From Berberis thunbergii (Eukaryota; Streptophyta; Magnoliopsida; Ranunculales; Berberidaceae): a DNA stretch of 64,000 bases. The notes beneath the pieces were generated by a model. The model was not told where the DNA came from. It made no database searches and saw only the letters and a list, made by a program, of their open reading frames with translations. Within the stretch, counting starts at the first letter, position 1, and the number at the start of each line of letters is the position of its first letter. The stretch covers positions 601,050-665,049 of the forward strand of contig QNQO01000553.1 in the NCBI GenBank assembly GCA_003290165.1. The letters are read 5' to 3'. The position numbers and the translations under genes are program-made. Shown piece by piece: positions 1 through 12,132 of the stretch.

Positions 1-1089
1 TAAGAAATCCAAGTTCTTGATAGAGAGGGTGCTTTGGCACAAACACTATTTATGGCGCAGTGAATTCCAATTGTAGTTATAAAGTAGATAGATGCACTTA
101 ACTATTTTCTCATTGTCTTGGGAATCAACAAAAACATGCCTAGGGAGAAATTGTAATGGGACATGACAATCTTTCCTACTTGTCGACCTCGCTAAATTTG
201 CACACACCCAATTGAAGTCGAACCCTAAAATATTTAATAGGTTGTTGTTAAATAACACCACCACCCTAATTTTTGTTTTTTTAAGATCTATTGAAGGACA
301 CATTCACCTTCTATTATCTCTTCACTGGAGCAACACCACACCAGATAAGGAGACGGTGTGGTGGTGGTGATTGAAGGAGAAGAAAAAAAAAGTTGTGGTA
401 GTGGGGATTGATGGAGAGGGAGAAAAAAAGAAAAAAAGAAAATGTGACGTGGTAGAAAAGAAGAAGAAAAAGAAGAGAAGTGGTGGTGGTGGAGATTGAT
501 GGAGAAGAAGAAAAAGAAGAAGAAGATGATGATGAGAGGAAGATGAGAAGTGGCGGTTGTAGGGTGATGGTGGGAAAGGGATGAGGAAAAGAGGAGATGC
601 GATGGGGTGGTATTGGTGAAGGGGAGGAAAGGAAAAGAAAGGTGGTGGAATTTTTTTTGTTTATATTAGTGGTGTTTAGTAGGTAGTAGTGTCCTTAAAA
701 AATGTGACGGTGTCTTTTAGAAGTAGGACACTAATGATGTTTTTATGTAGAAATGGTGGTTTTATTTAATATAGGATCCTATTTTTCATCCCCAACCCGC
801 TCCACTGTTATATTGCTGACCACTTTTGAGGTTTTTTTTTTTTTTTTGGCTTCTTTATACTTTTTACCCCTTGGTTTTTTAAGAGATAAAATTGTAAAAA
901 AAATAAAACAAAAAAAAAGCCGGCGAAAAGGCTGGCTAGAATTGTTGGAGAGGAATAAACGGGATTAACGACCAGAACAGACCAGGTCTTTTCACCAAAA
1001 TAAAAGTACCGGGAAACTCGTCGAGACTGCTGAAACTGAAAGACAGGTCCACCTCCCTGCGTCGTCGCCTGTTGGTTTTCTAACGAATT
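1..1089. other. Upstream intergenic region with a purine-rich tract
   Basis: I see no convincing gene here; the open frames are short and lack recognisable motifs. From about 340 to 645 the + strand is strongly purine-rich, made of degenerate GGTGGT, GAAGAA and GATGAT runs. A long T run lies near 832-847. The segment nearest the gene at 1167 should contain its promoter, but I cannot point to a clear TATA box. Confidence 0.5.
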
Positions 1090-1090
1090 A

Positions 1091-1110
1091 ACTCTCTCTC
1101 TCTCTCTCTT
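1091..1110. repeat. (CT)n microsatellite in probable 5' UTR
   Basis: A CT dinucleotide run sits about 60-75 bases upstream of the GT90 start codon. Pyrimidine-rich CT runs are common in plant 5' UTRs and core promoters, so it probably lies near the transcription start of that gene. Confidence 0.7.
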
Positions 1111-1166
1111 TTCCCAAATAATATGCTGCAATCACACAACACTTCTCTTCCACACACCAACACCAA

Positions 1167-4100
1167 ATGGGCACTTTCACCAGAAACCACTCCCCTGGTC
1201 GCAACCGCACTCGCACCCTCCTCTTCCCTCTCGCTGCTCTCTTGGTTCTATGTTCCTTCACCGTTTTCATCCTCCTCCAGGTACGTACATACACTCTTTC
1301 TTCTCTCAGGCATTTCTTCAAACAATTTCATTTTTGTGCATTTCTTCAATTTCATGCGAAATTTGTTCAAACAGGTGAACTACTTCGTTTCCCACACCAA
1401 AACTGTAGCTGGCCACAACTTAGATCCCACCCCATGGCATCTCTTCCCGCCAAAAAACTTTGAAGAGAGCTCAAAGTACACTAGAGCTTCCACAATTATA
1501 CAATGCTCTTACCTGACGTGTCGCCGGAGTCCCATCAATTTCGGTGCATTTGAACAGGACTTGTCGTCGGCAAATGGGTCTGGGAGTTCCGCCCCTAAAT
1601 GCCCATCATTTTTCCGTTGGATTCATCAGGATCTTCAGCCCTGGGCTAAGACTCGGATATCGAAATCCAAGTTGTTGGAGGCTCAGAAAAAGGCTGCATT
1701 GAGGATTGTGATTGTTGGGGGGAAGCTTTATGTGGATTTTTATTTCGCTTGTGTGCAGAGTAGGGCTATGTTCACCATTTGGGGATTGTTGCAGCTGCTG
1801 AGGAGGTATCCTGGGATGGTTCCCGATGTAGATCTTATGTTTGATTGCATGGATAGGCCTGTCATTAGTCATGTGGAGTATGGGTCAGATGCCAAAGGGC
1901 CGCCACCTCCGCTGTTTCGGTATTGCACCACCGAAGGCCATTTTGACATCCCGTTTCCTGATTGGTCATTCTGGGGATGGTGAGAAATTTGTCATTTCTT
2001 GCCTATTTTGGCTATACTATACTATTTATTTATTTCACAGTATATAGATAGATAGACTAGCTAGTTTGTTAAATACATTTTCAGCCTAGTATTTATTGGT
2101 CGTTTTAGTATACTATAGAGTTATTCGGAGAAAGTTATTAGTTATTTCTGTTGACGGGCTAAATGAAAATATATAAGTATACTATAGAATTATTCGGAGA
2201 AAGTTATTGGTTATTTCTGTTGAAAATATAACATAGGAGCAACAGGAGTTTCAAATACTTTCACGTACTAAATGGAGCAGGACATTTTGAAGGAGTTAAC
2301 ACTCCGTTTCATCAAACATAGAGTTATGATTCTAGAGTATATCTGAGGAAAATACAAGTTTTGTGGTTCACTCCACATAGGAAATCCTCTCAAAATGCGA
2401 TATTTTCCCTTGTATCAACGTGAAAGTTAATTCAATTGTTCTATAGCCCTTGTGTAAGATAAAGCTTTTCCAAAACTCCACTGTTATAGTCTAATAGGGA
2501 TCATTGCATGCCCCATCCTCTTATGACCCTCCTCTACTATCTTCCTCACCGTAAATTCCATAACCAACTCCTTAGAAACTAGGTCTCAAATTCATAACAT
2601 CAGATGTTCGACTCCCACCCTCTTGCCATTTCATTTGATCACATTCTATCTCATCTCATCGAATGAGACTTGTGGGTCTCATCGTACAAGTTTTTTTTTC
2701 AATATGTATGACCAAATAGGAGCTTTCGAGAGAGATGCATGATCAAGCCAGTTGGAGAACATGCTGAATTATCCAATCTTTCATGTGAAACATTACATTT
2801 CCATCTTACTAGCTTTTCACAAACCTCAGCGCAATATATTCAGTTGAATGATAGTTTGCTCCGATGAAACTAATTTTATGGTGATTCGGGGACTCATTTC
2901 ACATCCTAAGGTTAGACCATTCTTTTATGTCCTCTGTTTCTGAAGAACTTGAATATCCAAAAGTTAGACCATTCTTTTATGTCCTCTTTTAACGCCCAAG
3001 CAACTACTCAGTTCAACCACTCCTCTTATGCCCCATTCTCCATAGTTCATCTCCCATCTCTAACCTGCAACAACAAAGTTTCAACACAGTTTCACCCTTT
3101 TTCGATATCCAATATAATCATATGAGTTACAAAAAAAATATATTAAAAATATAAGTGACTATGTCGCCGAGTCCTATTTTTTTGAAAATTGCCGAGTTGC
3201 TGTGTCGTATCCGAGTCTGACACAACATGCGTATCCGAGTCCGTGCATCCTAGGTTGTAACTTGTTACTTGCAAGTCTTGTCCTTGTCATTAAATGAATG
3301 GACAAGACCTACAAGTTACAACCATGTTAATTAATAGGATGGGGGTTTCTTAAAACCCTGCGCACTTCTCTCTGCAAAAAAAGTCTTGTCTACGTCGAGT
3401 TATTCATTATCTAGGAGTGGATTAGGTGATTGCGTTCCTCTGAAAATGAGCTCTTTCCTAAAGGAATTCACTTCAAACTCAAACAACCTTATTAGTTACT
3501 TATGGGTAAGTCACTCTGCATCCTAGCCCTTGCTAAATTTTGAGGTCATATTTGTGTCCCCATCTTTCAATTACTTATTATGTCTATGAGATTGAGATGT
3601 GATTAAGCCACCTTATTAATTTTCGAACTGTTCTCTTCTATTTGTGGGAATTTTTTTTGTGCAAACCAGTTTTTCTAGTTTATGCTACAAGAGTTGAATC
3701 TCGCTCAAAACCTTTCTGTTCCAACTCTTTAGGTTTCCCCCTCAGTAACTTAAATTTCTTCATGAAGACCAAGCCAAGTCCCCCCATCAACATAACTCTG
3801 CTACTACGAGGCCTTATCATGGAAATGCCTCGACAACTAGTTGCACGTGTCAATCTTTTGGAGGTCTCATTCGAAGTTAGACGATCCATTTTGGATCAAG
3901 CATTAATCTACTTAAAATGCTTTACTTTGTTATGAGATTTAAGTTCTCCTAAACGGAAAGTTAAATAGGTGAAAAGTGATATCACGTTTCAGTTTTGATG
4001 GACCGGTGTTGTGATATAGTGGTCTATGTTCATGTTATTACTGTGGGACATTTCAAGCTTCCATTATCATCTCTATTATGCACTATATACGTGGCACATC

Positions 4101-7100
4101 CCCTTTACCTTGTTTTCCCTTTATCTCCTCCACTTCAAAACTTATAAACCATATTGGTCTTCGGCAGCATTTGGAATTACTGAACCTGCACTTCAAGCAT
4201 CCAGTTCTTCACTTGGTAATGGCATTGACATTGGGTATTTTGGAAGTAACTTTTCATTTAAATTTTTTTTTTGAAGACACGGGTGATAGTTTTGTTATTG
4301 AAATCTCGTGATTGGTCTACATCCATTTAAAAATGTTATTTAGTATTTATAAGTGGAAGGAAACTCAGAATTAATAGAATTAATTGAGTGAAGAGTCGTG
4401 TCTATAATCGCTAAATGCAGAATTGTTGGCAAATGGTTGCGGCGTTTAATTCATTTAAACTACTGAATCCCCAATATGCAAAACCGTAATTACCCAAGAT
4501 GCACGCTTCCTCCCTCCTTTCCAGTTGAAAGTGAATTCTGAAACTACTTTTAAGTGTTGTCTATGGTATCCTTGCACACTAGGCTAATCAAATGTGAAGA
4601 ATGGATATGGTATTTAACATTTGCACTGCAAGTACTGAAAACTACAAAAATACACCACAATTTGAACTCTCAGTGTGATATAAGTTTCATGGAGTATTGA
4701 TCACTGGAGAGGTTAGATTATATTAATTTACCAGTCTGATACTCACGCAGGCCTGAAGTAAACATACAACCCTGGGATCAGGAATTCGGAAGCATCAAGC
4801 AAGGTTCCCAAGAGATGAGTTGGGATAAGAAGGGGCCCCGTGCATTCTGGAAAGGAAATCCAGATGTTGATTCTCCTGTTCGTATTGAACTGCTAAACTG
4901 TAATCACTTAAGAAAGTGGGGAGCACAGATTATACGTCAGGTTGAGTTCTATCTCATCAGTGTGGATATTTCATCCTGTATTGCAATGCTAAATTGATTT
5001 GGTCGTATTGCTGAAAGGATGTTACTATGAGCTTGAACATATATTTACTGACGGTTCTTATTTGCATCTCAGAATTGGACTGAAGAAGCACAAGCTGGTT
5101 TCGAGCAATCTAAGCTAGCAAACCAGTGCAAACATAGGTAATTGTTTAACGGATATATATTGATTTGAACTCGAGACCATGTTTATTCATATTAAATTAT
5201 TAATGCAATTGAGACTCTTTTCTGAATTAAGAGACTCATTCAATGAAGACACTTGTACATTGTTAGTTATCTGTTTCAAACATTCTTAAAAATCAATATG
5301 GGTGCCTAGATCAACCAACCCAGCTATCAAATTGCATTTCTTACAGGAATAAGAGCATATCCAGTGGCAGTCTCGTCCTCAAACTCAAATGGCTTGAGTT
5401 GAGGGCCGAATTTTGAGTTTTGGGGAGGACATCCAACTATTATAAAATCTACATAATGCTCAAATAAAAGAAAAACTGTTAAACCGCTCAACACTAGCCG
5501 ACATTATTTTATTTATTCATTTATTATTGTCATTATTTTTTATATATAGCTGGTGGAAGTTACCCACACAAGACAATCCTGTGTACTCTTAGCGGGGGAA
5601 GCTCTGCCACTGCAAATTCTTTTCTAGCAATGGAATGGGCTTTGAACCATCTGTTGGTGCGTGAAAACACACCCTGAAATTCAAAATTTGACTTTAATGC
5701 TCGCCAATTGGAGATGCCCTAAAGAAATTAAATGTCGATATTGATTTGAAAACTTCTGTTATGAGCTGTTTTAGTTAAGGAACATCCTTTTGACCAATTT
5801 TTTTTTAATTAAAAATATTAAGGACAAAGAACCTTTGATTTTATTTACTGATTCGTACTATTGCCAGACCATCTATAATTTAAGAATGCATTCTTAATGT
5901 TCATCTTTCTACAGGTATAAAATATATGCTGAGGGATTTGCCTGGTCAGTGAGCTTAAAATACATTATTTCATGTGGCTCACTTACACTAATAATATCAC
6001 CTCAATATGAAGATTTCTTTAGTCGTGGTCTGTTTCCAAAAGAAAACTATTGGCCCTGTCTCTCGCACTCCTGATCTATGCCGGTCAATAAAGTATGCTG
6101 TTGATTGGGGCAATGATAATCCTGCCATGGTATTCTTTTTACTTCGTACTCGTTATTCTATGCTTACTTCTTTCGTCGATTAACAAGGAAATGAATGAAA
6201 TTCACATATTTCCCATCAGAGTTAAAAATTTATTGCCTATAGCAGGGAAATGGGTGAGGGCGGGGGACTCAAGCAAAAAGCTTTTATAATTTCCCGAATG
6301 GTTTCACTGTATGGACATACTTGTTCTAGTGATACCCGATTATTGGGCTGTTTGTGAATGGGGATCTTATTTTCTTACAATTAAATCTGTATGCTTTACT
6401 CTTATGTGATTTTCATGTAAGCGGGTAGTATTATGGGTTAGTTTAGTTAATATTAGTTGTAATTGGCCCATTTAAGCAAGGCCCCATAATAGTTAGGGCA
6501 TTATTAACCACTTAGCATTAGGTTAGTTAGCTTGCCAAAGAAGTTAGGGAGATCATAAATAAGGCAAAGCATTGATTATTGTTTTTTGGTTGTTTGGCTA
6601 AAAAAATATATTTGTTTTTCTTATTTATCTTTGAATTAGGGTATATCATAGATTTAGCTTAGTTGTAGCTTAGATCTATCAATTAGTATCCGAGTCGAAG
6701 GCTCCGTTAATGTATGCCGACACAAACCAATTCTGATGGTCTACAAGTACGCAAAAGAAAAGGCTTGAAGATGACTGAAGAAGAGAGAAGCAAAGAGGTT
6801 GAAGCCAGAATGATAGAAGACATCGAAAGATCTCTTGGATGCAGAGAGAGAACAAGACAGACTCCTCAGAGAAAAAGGACTCAAGAGAGAAGAGGATTGA
6901 AAGAACAAATTATTAGGGTTGCAATAATGGATGCAAGCAAAGTCGCGCGGGCGGTAGAGAAGACAGTGGAAAGGGAAATGAAGAAGATGAAACTGATATT
7001 ACAAAACTTCTAACAACCAACAAGAAGGCCAACGAACACCCACAAGGGGTACTCGTCATCCCCCATGAACTACACGACACCATCGGCAACCACCACGCAT

Positions 7101-10100
7101 CCAGCAACATCGCCGGTGGGGCGTACTACCAGGTGGGTTGATCGGCCAAGTCGATCCCCCCCTCCTCCATCGTCCTCTCTCCCCCCACGACGTCTTTTCC
7201 CAACCCACACCGCCTCCCCTCGCCCTCCCAACCAATCGTCCCGCCCTTTTCCAGCCCTCTCCGCCATCTTGGGAGGTTCCCAACTTCCATAACCCCCATT
7301 TTTACTCCTTCTTTCATCTCGTCCTCGCCCCGAAACTCATGCTTTGAATCCCTACACCATCTCCAATCCGAATAACCCCTACCAAAACCTTGGACATGTA
7401 GTTTTTGACCCCACGTCAAATAGTTGGTTGAATCATAACTTCCTTCCCCAATACCAACTTCTCAATTATCATGGTTACCCACCTCAACAACCTAATCCCC
7501 CTCGCATTAACCAAATTGAATCCTATAATGAGGTCCCGATTTGGAGTGTCCCCAATTATCTATTGTAGACTCGACTGAGTTCCTACAGGATGATGGCAGA
7601 CAATGGGTGGAAGAGTAGTAGATATATCCTAATCCGTCTTGGCTGTCTGGACAGGATAGATAACAGTTTCGACCTCCTTTAGGTCGTGGTATAGGAGTTG
7701 GGGGAGGCGACAATTCTTCTTTTCGATCTCCTAACTTAGGAGATCAACACTATGATGGCGGAAACTTCATGAGAACGATTATTTAGCTTAGTTAATAAAT
7801 GGAATGGAGGGATGATACAAGATTAAAGTTGGAAGTGCCCTTTTATGAAGGAGTGGAGCTCGGTGATGCTTTTCTGGATTGGTCCATGGAAATTGACCGT
7901 ATACTTGATTTTGAAAATATGCATGGTCCAAAGGCAGTATAATTGGTGGCTCCCAAGTTGAAGGGCACTGTCAATCTTTAGTGGTAGGAAGAATGTGCAC
8001 GTCGAACAACTATGCTTTTATCTCCTGTAAATAATTGGGATGACATGTGTGTTGCTTTTGTCCCTTTGAATTATGAGCGAGATCTCGTAGGGTACTTGAT
8101 AGGAGTTACACAAAATGGGCACACAGTTAATGATTATGCTACAAATTTTAAAACTTTGTGTATGCGAGCCAAGCCCCAAGAATAAAATGACAAACCATCT
8201 TTCATTTCTACATGGTTTGGATGTGAGGATCAGGTCTGTCTTAGCATTGGAGGATTTTGATACGCCTTTGGCAGCTGAGAACATGGCTAAACAAGCATAA
8301 ATAAAGTTGCAATTATAGGACCGCTCCTTGAAGAAGTCTTTGGTGACCCTCCCACGCACGTCTACTACCTACCCATTGCGGCCTACTACTAATGGACCTC
8401 TTAAGTGTTTTGAATGTAGTCAACCTGAAAATGTTCGGAGTAATTGTCCCAAAGGGAAATCCATGTTGTTGACAGATGAATTGATGAACAAGAATGCATG
8501 GAACAGGTACCCAGTTGATGGTGAAGGCGGACTTATCTCCTTGGTGATAGAAGGCATGGCTTGCACCCTTGAAGCTTGTGGACAAGCTTCTTCAACCCGG
8601 GGAGGTTGATGTAAGCAGGTAGTATTATGGGTTAGTTTAGTAATAGTAGTTGTAATTGAGCCTATTAAGTAAATCCCATAATTGTTAGGGCATTATCAGC
8701 CAATTAGGGTTAGGTTAGTTAGCTTGCCAAATAAGTTAGGAAGATTATAAATAAGGCAAAGCATTGATCGTTGTTCTTTGGTTGATTGAATGAAAGAATA
8801 TTATTTATCTTTGAATTAGGGTTTATTATAGATTTAGCTTTAGTTGTAGCTTAGATCTATCATATACATACTATTTGTATGGTTATTGTTTTACAAATAT
8901 CACTTGTTGTTCACTTGCATAAATGCCCTTTGTTCTGTAATTGCCCGTCAGTTCTCAGTTTTTTCCCCCTCCGAAGTAAGGCATATATGATAACTGATGC
9001 ATAAGATGCTCGAGGAGTAATAATTATTGTGAGAAATTGCTCAAATGAAGCTATTGAGAGCATCATTTTTTGTTCTGAGATTATAATAGTTAATAATGGT
9101 GAACTTTGGATAGATTTTAAGGCCAACTTTGTAGGCCTAGCTTCAAAGCAAAATCTAGTTGTGTTTGTTCACGCTTAGGCATGGACTTGTGTCAAAAGAA
9201 AGAGATTGAAAGCTGTTCAGGAAACTCTTTTTTACAGGTCTCTGAAGAAAGATTAAGTGTAGGATAATTATGGGAAGCATTAGACTTTTAGGGAATTCCT
9301 GAAAAATAATAAAGAATAATGTCGAAAATAAATCAGTTAAGTGCAGTCTTTAATCCTCTGTTTCCTTAAATTGAGACATGCATAATTTTTCAGTCCGTTT
9401 GTCACAAGTTTCAATCCAAAAGTTGGACTCAATAGAGTCAAATTCCATTGTGATATATGAGAATCATATTTTGGATGTCTTATGTTTGTTCAGATCTAAA
9501 TCAATAATTGAGTTCATCATCACCACACTCTTGAAAATGCATTGAAAGGGATTACAATCTTTGGAATGTGATCCCTTGCAACCAAACATAGCCATAGTTA
9601 GATTAATTAAAAGGCAAAAACAAATACCCTCATAGATTATGCAAGGAAATATCTGAAAACTGCAAAGAAAGAGTTGAAGGCTGCCATTGCCTATGGAGTA
9701 GTCATCAATATGGTTTCTTTCTTTTATATTAGATTAGAATAGGTACAAAGTTATAGTAGGTGAAGAAAACCAATTACAATGTCCCTAACATCATAACCAA
9801 CACTCTCTGATGTATCAACTTAACAACTTTTTCGATGGACTGATCTTATGTCCATGTTCAAATTCTATGACCTTTAATTGATTGATTTTCACCTGCAGGC
9901 TGAGACCATAGGGAAAAGAGGGCAAAAATTCATGGAAGATCTATCCATGGACACGGTGTATGATTATATGTATCACCTCATTGTGGAGTACTCAAAGCTA
10001 CTAGATTTCAAGCCATTTGTACCTTCAACTGCCCAGGAAGTGTGTCCAGATTCACTGCTTTGCTACGCTGATCCGACGCAGAGGCCATATCTTGAGACCT

Positions 10101-10225
10101 CAACTGTGTCCCGTTCGTTGCGCCCCCCATGCAAACTTCTTCCACATGATCCTAAAGTCATTGAGACTGTGTTAAAACGGAAAAGGAAGATAATTTCTGA
10201 TGTGCAGGATTTAGAGAGAATGTGA
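1167..10225 (+). CDS. GT90 / CAP10-family O-glycosyltransferase (KDELC/rumi-like), six exons, one frameshift
   Basis: Exons: 1167-1280, 1375-1979, 4751-4940, 5073-5137, 5915-6129, 9899-10225, all with GT-AG borders and matching phases. Exon 1 encodes a short basic N terminus and a hydrophobic anchor (residues about 18-37), as expected of a type II Golgi/ER protein. Exons 2-6 carry the glycosyltransferase family 90 (CAP10, DUF821) signature: a DWSFWGWPEV block across the exon 2/3 border, AFWKGNPD in exon 3, and YKIYAEGFAWS with ENYWP in exon 5. The family transfers glucose or xylose to protein or glycan acceptors; the plant substrate is not known to me. With one base removed the protein would be about 504 aa, normal for the family. 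The anomaly is one extra C near 6053-6056 (GGCCC), which shifts the frame just after ENYW and brings a stop after about seven codons; the correct frame resumes as DLCRSIKYAVDWG. The gene is either a recent pseudogene or carries a sequence error. Family call sure; functionality uncertain. Confidence 0.85.
2105..2222. repeat. Imperfect tandem duplication in GT90 intron 2
   Basis: Two copies of about 45 bases, containing TATACTATAGA, TTATTCGGAGAAAGTTATT and GTTATTTCTGTTGA, lie at about 2110-2152 and 2178-2222. They differ at a few bases. It is a local duplication with no coding content. Confidence 0.75.
2909..2991. repeat. Short direct repeat in GT90 intron 2
   Basis: The 30-base segment starting GTTAGACCATTC and ending TTATGTCCTCT occurs twice, at about 2912 and 2963, separated by about 20 unrelated bases. 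No function is evident. Confidence 0.75.
3253..3323. repeat. Inverted repeat able to fold into a hairpin
   Basis: The left arm GGTTGTAACTTG with AAGTCTTGTCC pairs with the right arm GGACAAGACCT with CAAGTTACAACC across a short AT-rich loop. It lies in intron 2 of the GT90 gene and resembles a fold-back MITE remnant. No target duplication was confirmed. Confidence 0.6.
6416..6681 (+). repeat. 5' LTR of the intronic gag-only retroelement
   Basis: It begins TGTAAGCGGGTAG and ends GATCTATCA, and is matched by the 3' copy at 8610. It contains AAATAAGGCAAAGCATTGAT, shared with its partner. Confidence 0.8.
6714..8609 (+). pseudogene. Decayed Ty3/gypsy-type gag
   Basis: A first open piece at 6714-7013 is highly charged (Lys, Glu, Arg) and looks like a gag N terminus. 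Around 7860-8300 the reading frames, broken by stops, give the Retrotrans_gag pattern: FLDWSMEIDRILDFENM, then KLVAPKLKGT, then DYATNFKTLC. A degenerate zinc knuckle lies at about 8409-8453 (CFEC then SNC), in which the histidine is replaced by asparagine. Several stops and frame changes make it non-functional. The proline-rich ORFs on both strands at 7056-7420 are low-complexity by-products of this region. Confidence 0.65.
8610..8862 (+). repeat. 3' LTR of the intronic gag-only retroelement
   Basis: It starts TGTAAGCAGGTAG and ends GATCTATCA, with small indels relative to the 5' LTR, for example near AATATTATTTATC. It follows a purine-rich tract. Confidence 0.8.
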
Positions 10226-10603
10226 GTACAGACAGATAACACAAGTGTCATATGTCTTATTTCCATCATAGTTGAGATAATTCATAACCATCAAGTATAC
10301 TCCTTGACCATTTTCTTTGTTTTGCTGTGTAGAAATTAGAACATACTGAAGCTGGAGCTTTTTTCTTCATTGTTGCCATGGATTTTCTGATTGGGATGGC
10401 TTGGAGTCATGTGCGATTTGATTCTCTCTCATTTGACCATACCACTTAGAATTTTTTTCATAAAAATTTTTTCTACCCCATTTAGGAATGAAATATTAGA
10501 TTTAGCAATATTAAGATAATTGTATCCAATCCTGTTATATACGAGTATTATATACTTCAGAATGTAATATGCATTATACCACATTTTGGACCACTCAAAG
10601 ATC

Positions 10604-11010
10604 CTAAATTTCAATCCGTTTGCACCTTCATTTGACTGGAAGTGTCCAGAGACACTGCTTTGATATGCTGATCTGATGCAGAGGCTGTATCTTGTGAGCT
10701 CAATTAGATTTCTTCATCATGCCTCCGACTACACGATCCCAAAGTCATCAAAACTTGGTTGAAACAGAAATGGAAGGAAGATCTACTGATCTGCAGGACT
10801 TGCAGACATTATGAGCATACTGGCAGAGCAAGGATCACAGAATTGTTCATCGGCTTCTTTCCAGCACAGTTGGGTAATTCATCAACAATTTAAGTATGCT
10901 CCCTGATGGTTTTCTTTGTTATGCTGTGTAGAAATGAAAACATACTGAAGCTGGAGCTTGTTCCTCATTGTTGCATGGTTTTTCTGACTGGAATGACATG
11001 GAGTTGTGTA
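10604..11010 (+). pseudogene. Decayed tandem copy of the last GT90 exon and its 3' UTR
   Basis: The segment matches 10001-10410 in the same order. It has the counterpart of the CTAGATTTCAAGCC block, the GTGTCCAGA..CACTGCTTTG block, GCTGATC..GATGCAGAGGC, and in the UTR AACATACTGAAGCTGGAGCTT. Substitutions and indels have destroyed the reading frame. It is a partial tandem duplication of about 400 bp covering the C-terminal end of the glycosyltransferase plus downstream sequence. Confidence 0.8.
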
Positions 11011-11206
11011 CGAATGCAAAGCAATTGATGTATTTTTTTATTTTTTGACAACACCATTTAGCATGTACTGTAAAATTCCTTTTTCCACATTCAATAATGA
11101 TATGATTGTCTTACCGGATAGATTGATTATATTATGGTTTCACTTGCATGTTTCTGTTACTTTAGCATAGAACTCGGAAGAAGAAGGGAGTAAAAGGATC
11201 AAAAAA

Positions 11207-11345
11207 AAAAAAAAAAGGGTGGGGGCTGCATGATTCAACCCACACAAACCATGCAGCAGTTGAGTCGAGAGTGGCCAGAATTGAACATGCGACCTGAAGG
11301 AGCTACCCCCAAGTGCAGTCACTAAACCATCTGAGCCAACCCTGG
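11207..11345 (-). mobile_element. tRNA-derived SINE-like element
   Basis: On the minus strand, from about 11345, the sequence reads GGTTGGCTCAGATGG (a good pol III A box), then about 40 bases later GCATGTTCAATTCTGG (B-box like). A body of about 70 bases and a pure T tract follow (the A run at about 11200-11216 on the + strand). A tRNA-like head with internal A/B boxes and a T-rich tail is typical of plant SINEs. I could not define target-site duplications, and the fold is too poor for a functional tRNA. Confidence 0.6.
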
Positions 11346-12130
11346 TGGGTGAGTGAGATTTACTTGTTAATAATATGATTATTAGCAAATCTCAGGAAGA
11401 CCAAAAGGGGGAAAAAAAGGAAACTTTCGCTTTATGCAAAACTACTTTAATGAATGCATGAGTCATTTCCAGTCTTGCAATTGAAAGTAATTTGATTACT
11501 TAGTGAACTCATCGATACATATCTCAAGGCATATGGAATGCTCTTTATCCTGTAAGCCTCTTGTATTCCATGTAAACAAAATCAAAATTGACGTCCAAGT
11601 AATCATTCATTCCCATTGAAATACAAATCCAAATTGACGTCCAAGTAAATCATTCATTCCCATAGAAAATGGGATGGGTGAAGCAATATAATAAGGTAGA
11701 AATATTTTAGTGGAGTGGAATGGAATGAAGTGAGAAAGTGTTAATTGACTCAACTTTTACTAATAATCAAAGATTAGTGAATATGTGGAAAGGGAAACAG
11801 ATTGAGAACGAGCGGTCCTCTTCACTGTTCCTTCGGCCGCCTCATAAAATCTCTGCCATTTTTGGTTCCGAGAGATTCTCACCCCCACTTGCCTTTTGTT
11901 TTGGAAAACCAGCCACTGTTTCGTTGTTCCACGTCGAACTTGCTGGGACCCACTTTTCTATCTGGCCCCACTCAGTTGTTCTTGGGCCTTATCAGCTCAC
12001 CAATCAATTACTTGCCAACTTGGCCCTACACGGGGGACGTGTATTCTTTTGAACACGGTTGTCATGTTAGATTTCCAACTACATTAGGCACCAGATCACC
12101 CAAAGAGATATCAATTTCCTTTTTTTTTTT
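11346..12130. other. Intergenic region with PDX1 upstream sequence
   Basis: No gene seen. A short direct duplication (AAATTGACGTCCAAGTAA plus ATCATTCATTCCCAT) occurs at about 11586-11622 and 11630-11662. The ORFs at 11738-12140 overlap in several frames, lack motifs and lie in the probable PDX1 promoter. A GGGGACGTGT core near 12033 is an ACGT-type element that could bind bZIP factors. Confidence 0.45.
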
Positions 12131-12132
12131 CT

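Larger units (their letters stand above)
6416..8862 (+). mobile_element. Gag-only LTR retrotransposon in the last intron of the GT90 gene
   Basis: Two direct repeats begin TGTAAGC and end CTATCA: 5' LTR 6416-6681 and 3' LTR 8610-8862. They are clearly homologous but carry several indels, so the insertion is not very recent. The 5' LTR is followed by AGTATCCGAGTCGAAGG, resembling the usual TGGTATCAGAGC primer-binding site. A purine stretch (CCCGGGGAGG) precedes the 3' LTR. The interior, about 1.9 kb, contains decayed gag sequence and no protease, reverse transcriptase or integrase that I can find, so the element is non-autonomous (LARD-like or deleted). I could not find a clean target-site duplication. 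It sits in the sense direction of the host gene. Confidence 0.8.

Noticed and set aside
1123..1983. 286-aa open frame across the first intron of the GT90 gene
   Set aside because: Splicing 1280/1375 joins the ATG at 1167 and a signal-anchor exon to the same downstream frame with good GT-AG sites. The longer frame reads through an intron with no homology before 1375.
7056..7420. Pro/Ser-rich and Gly/Arg-rich ORFs on both strands
   Set aside because: Same low-complexity C-rich DNA read in several frames inside the decayed gag of an intronic retroelement.
11140..11388. Small protein gene on the minus strand
   Set aside because: The frame is a translation of a SINE-like element and its T tract.
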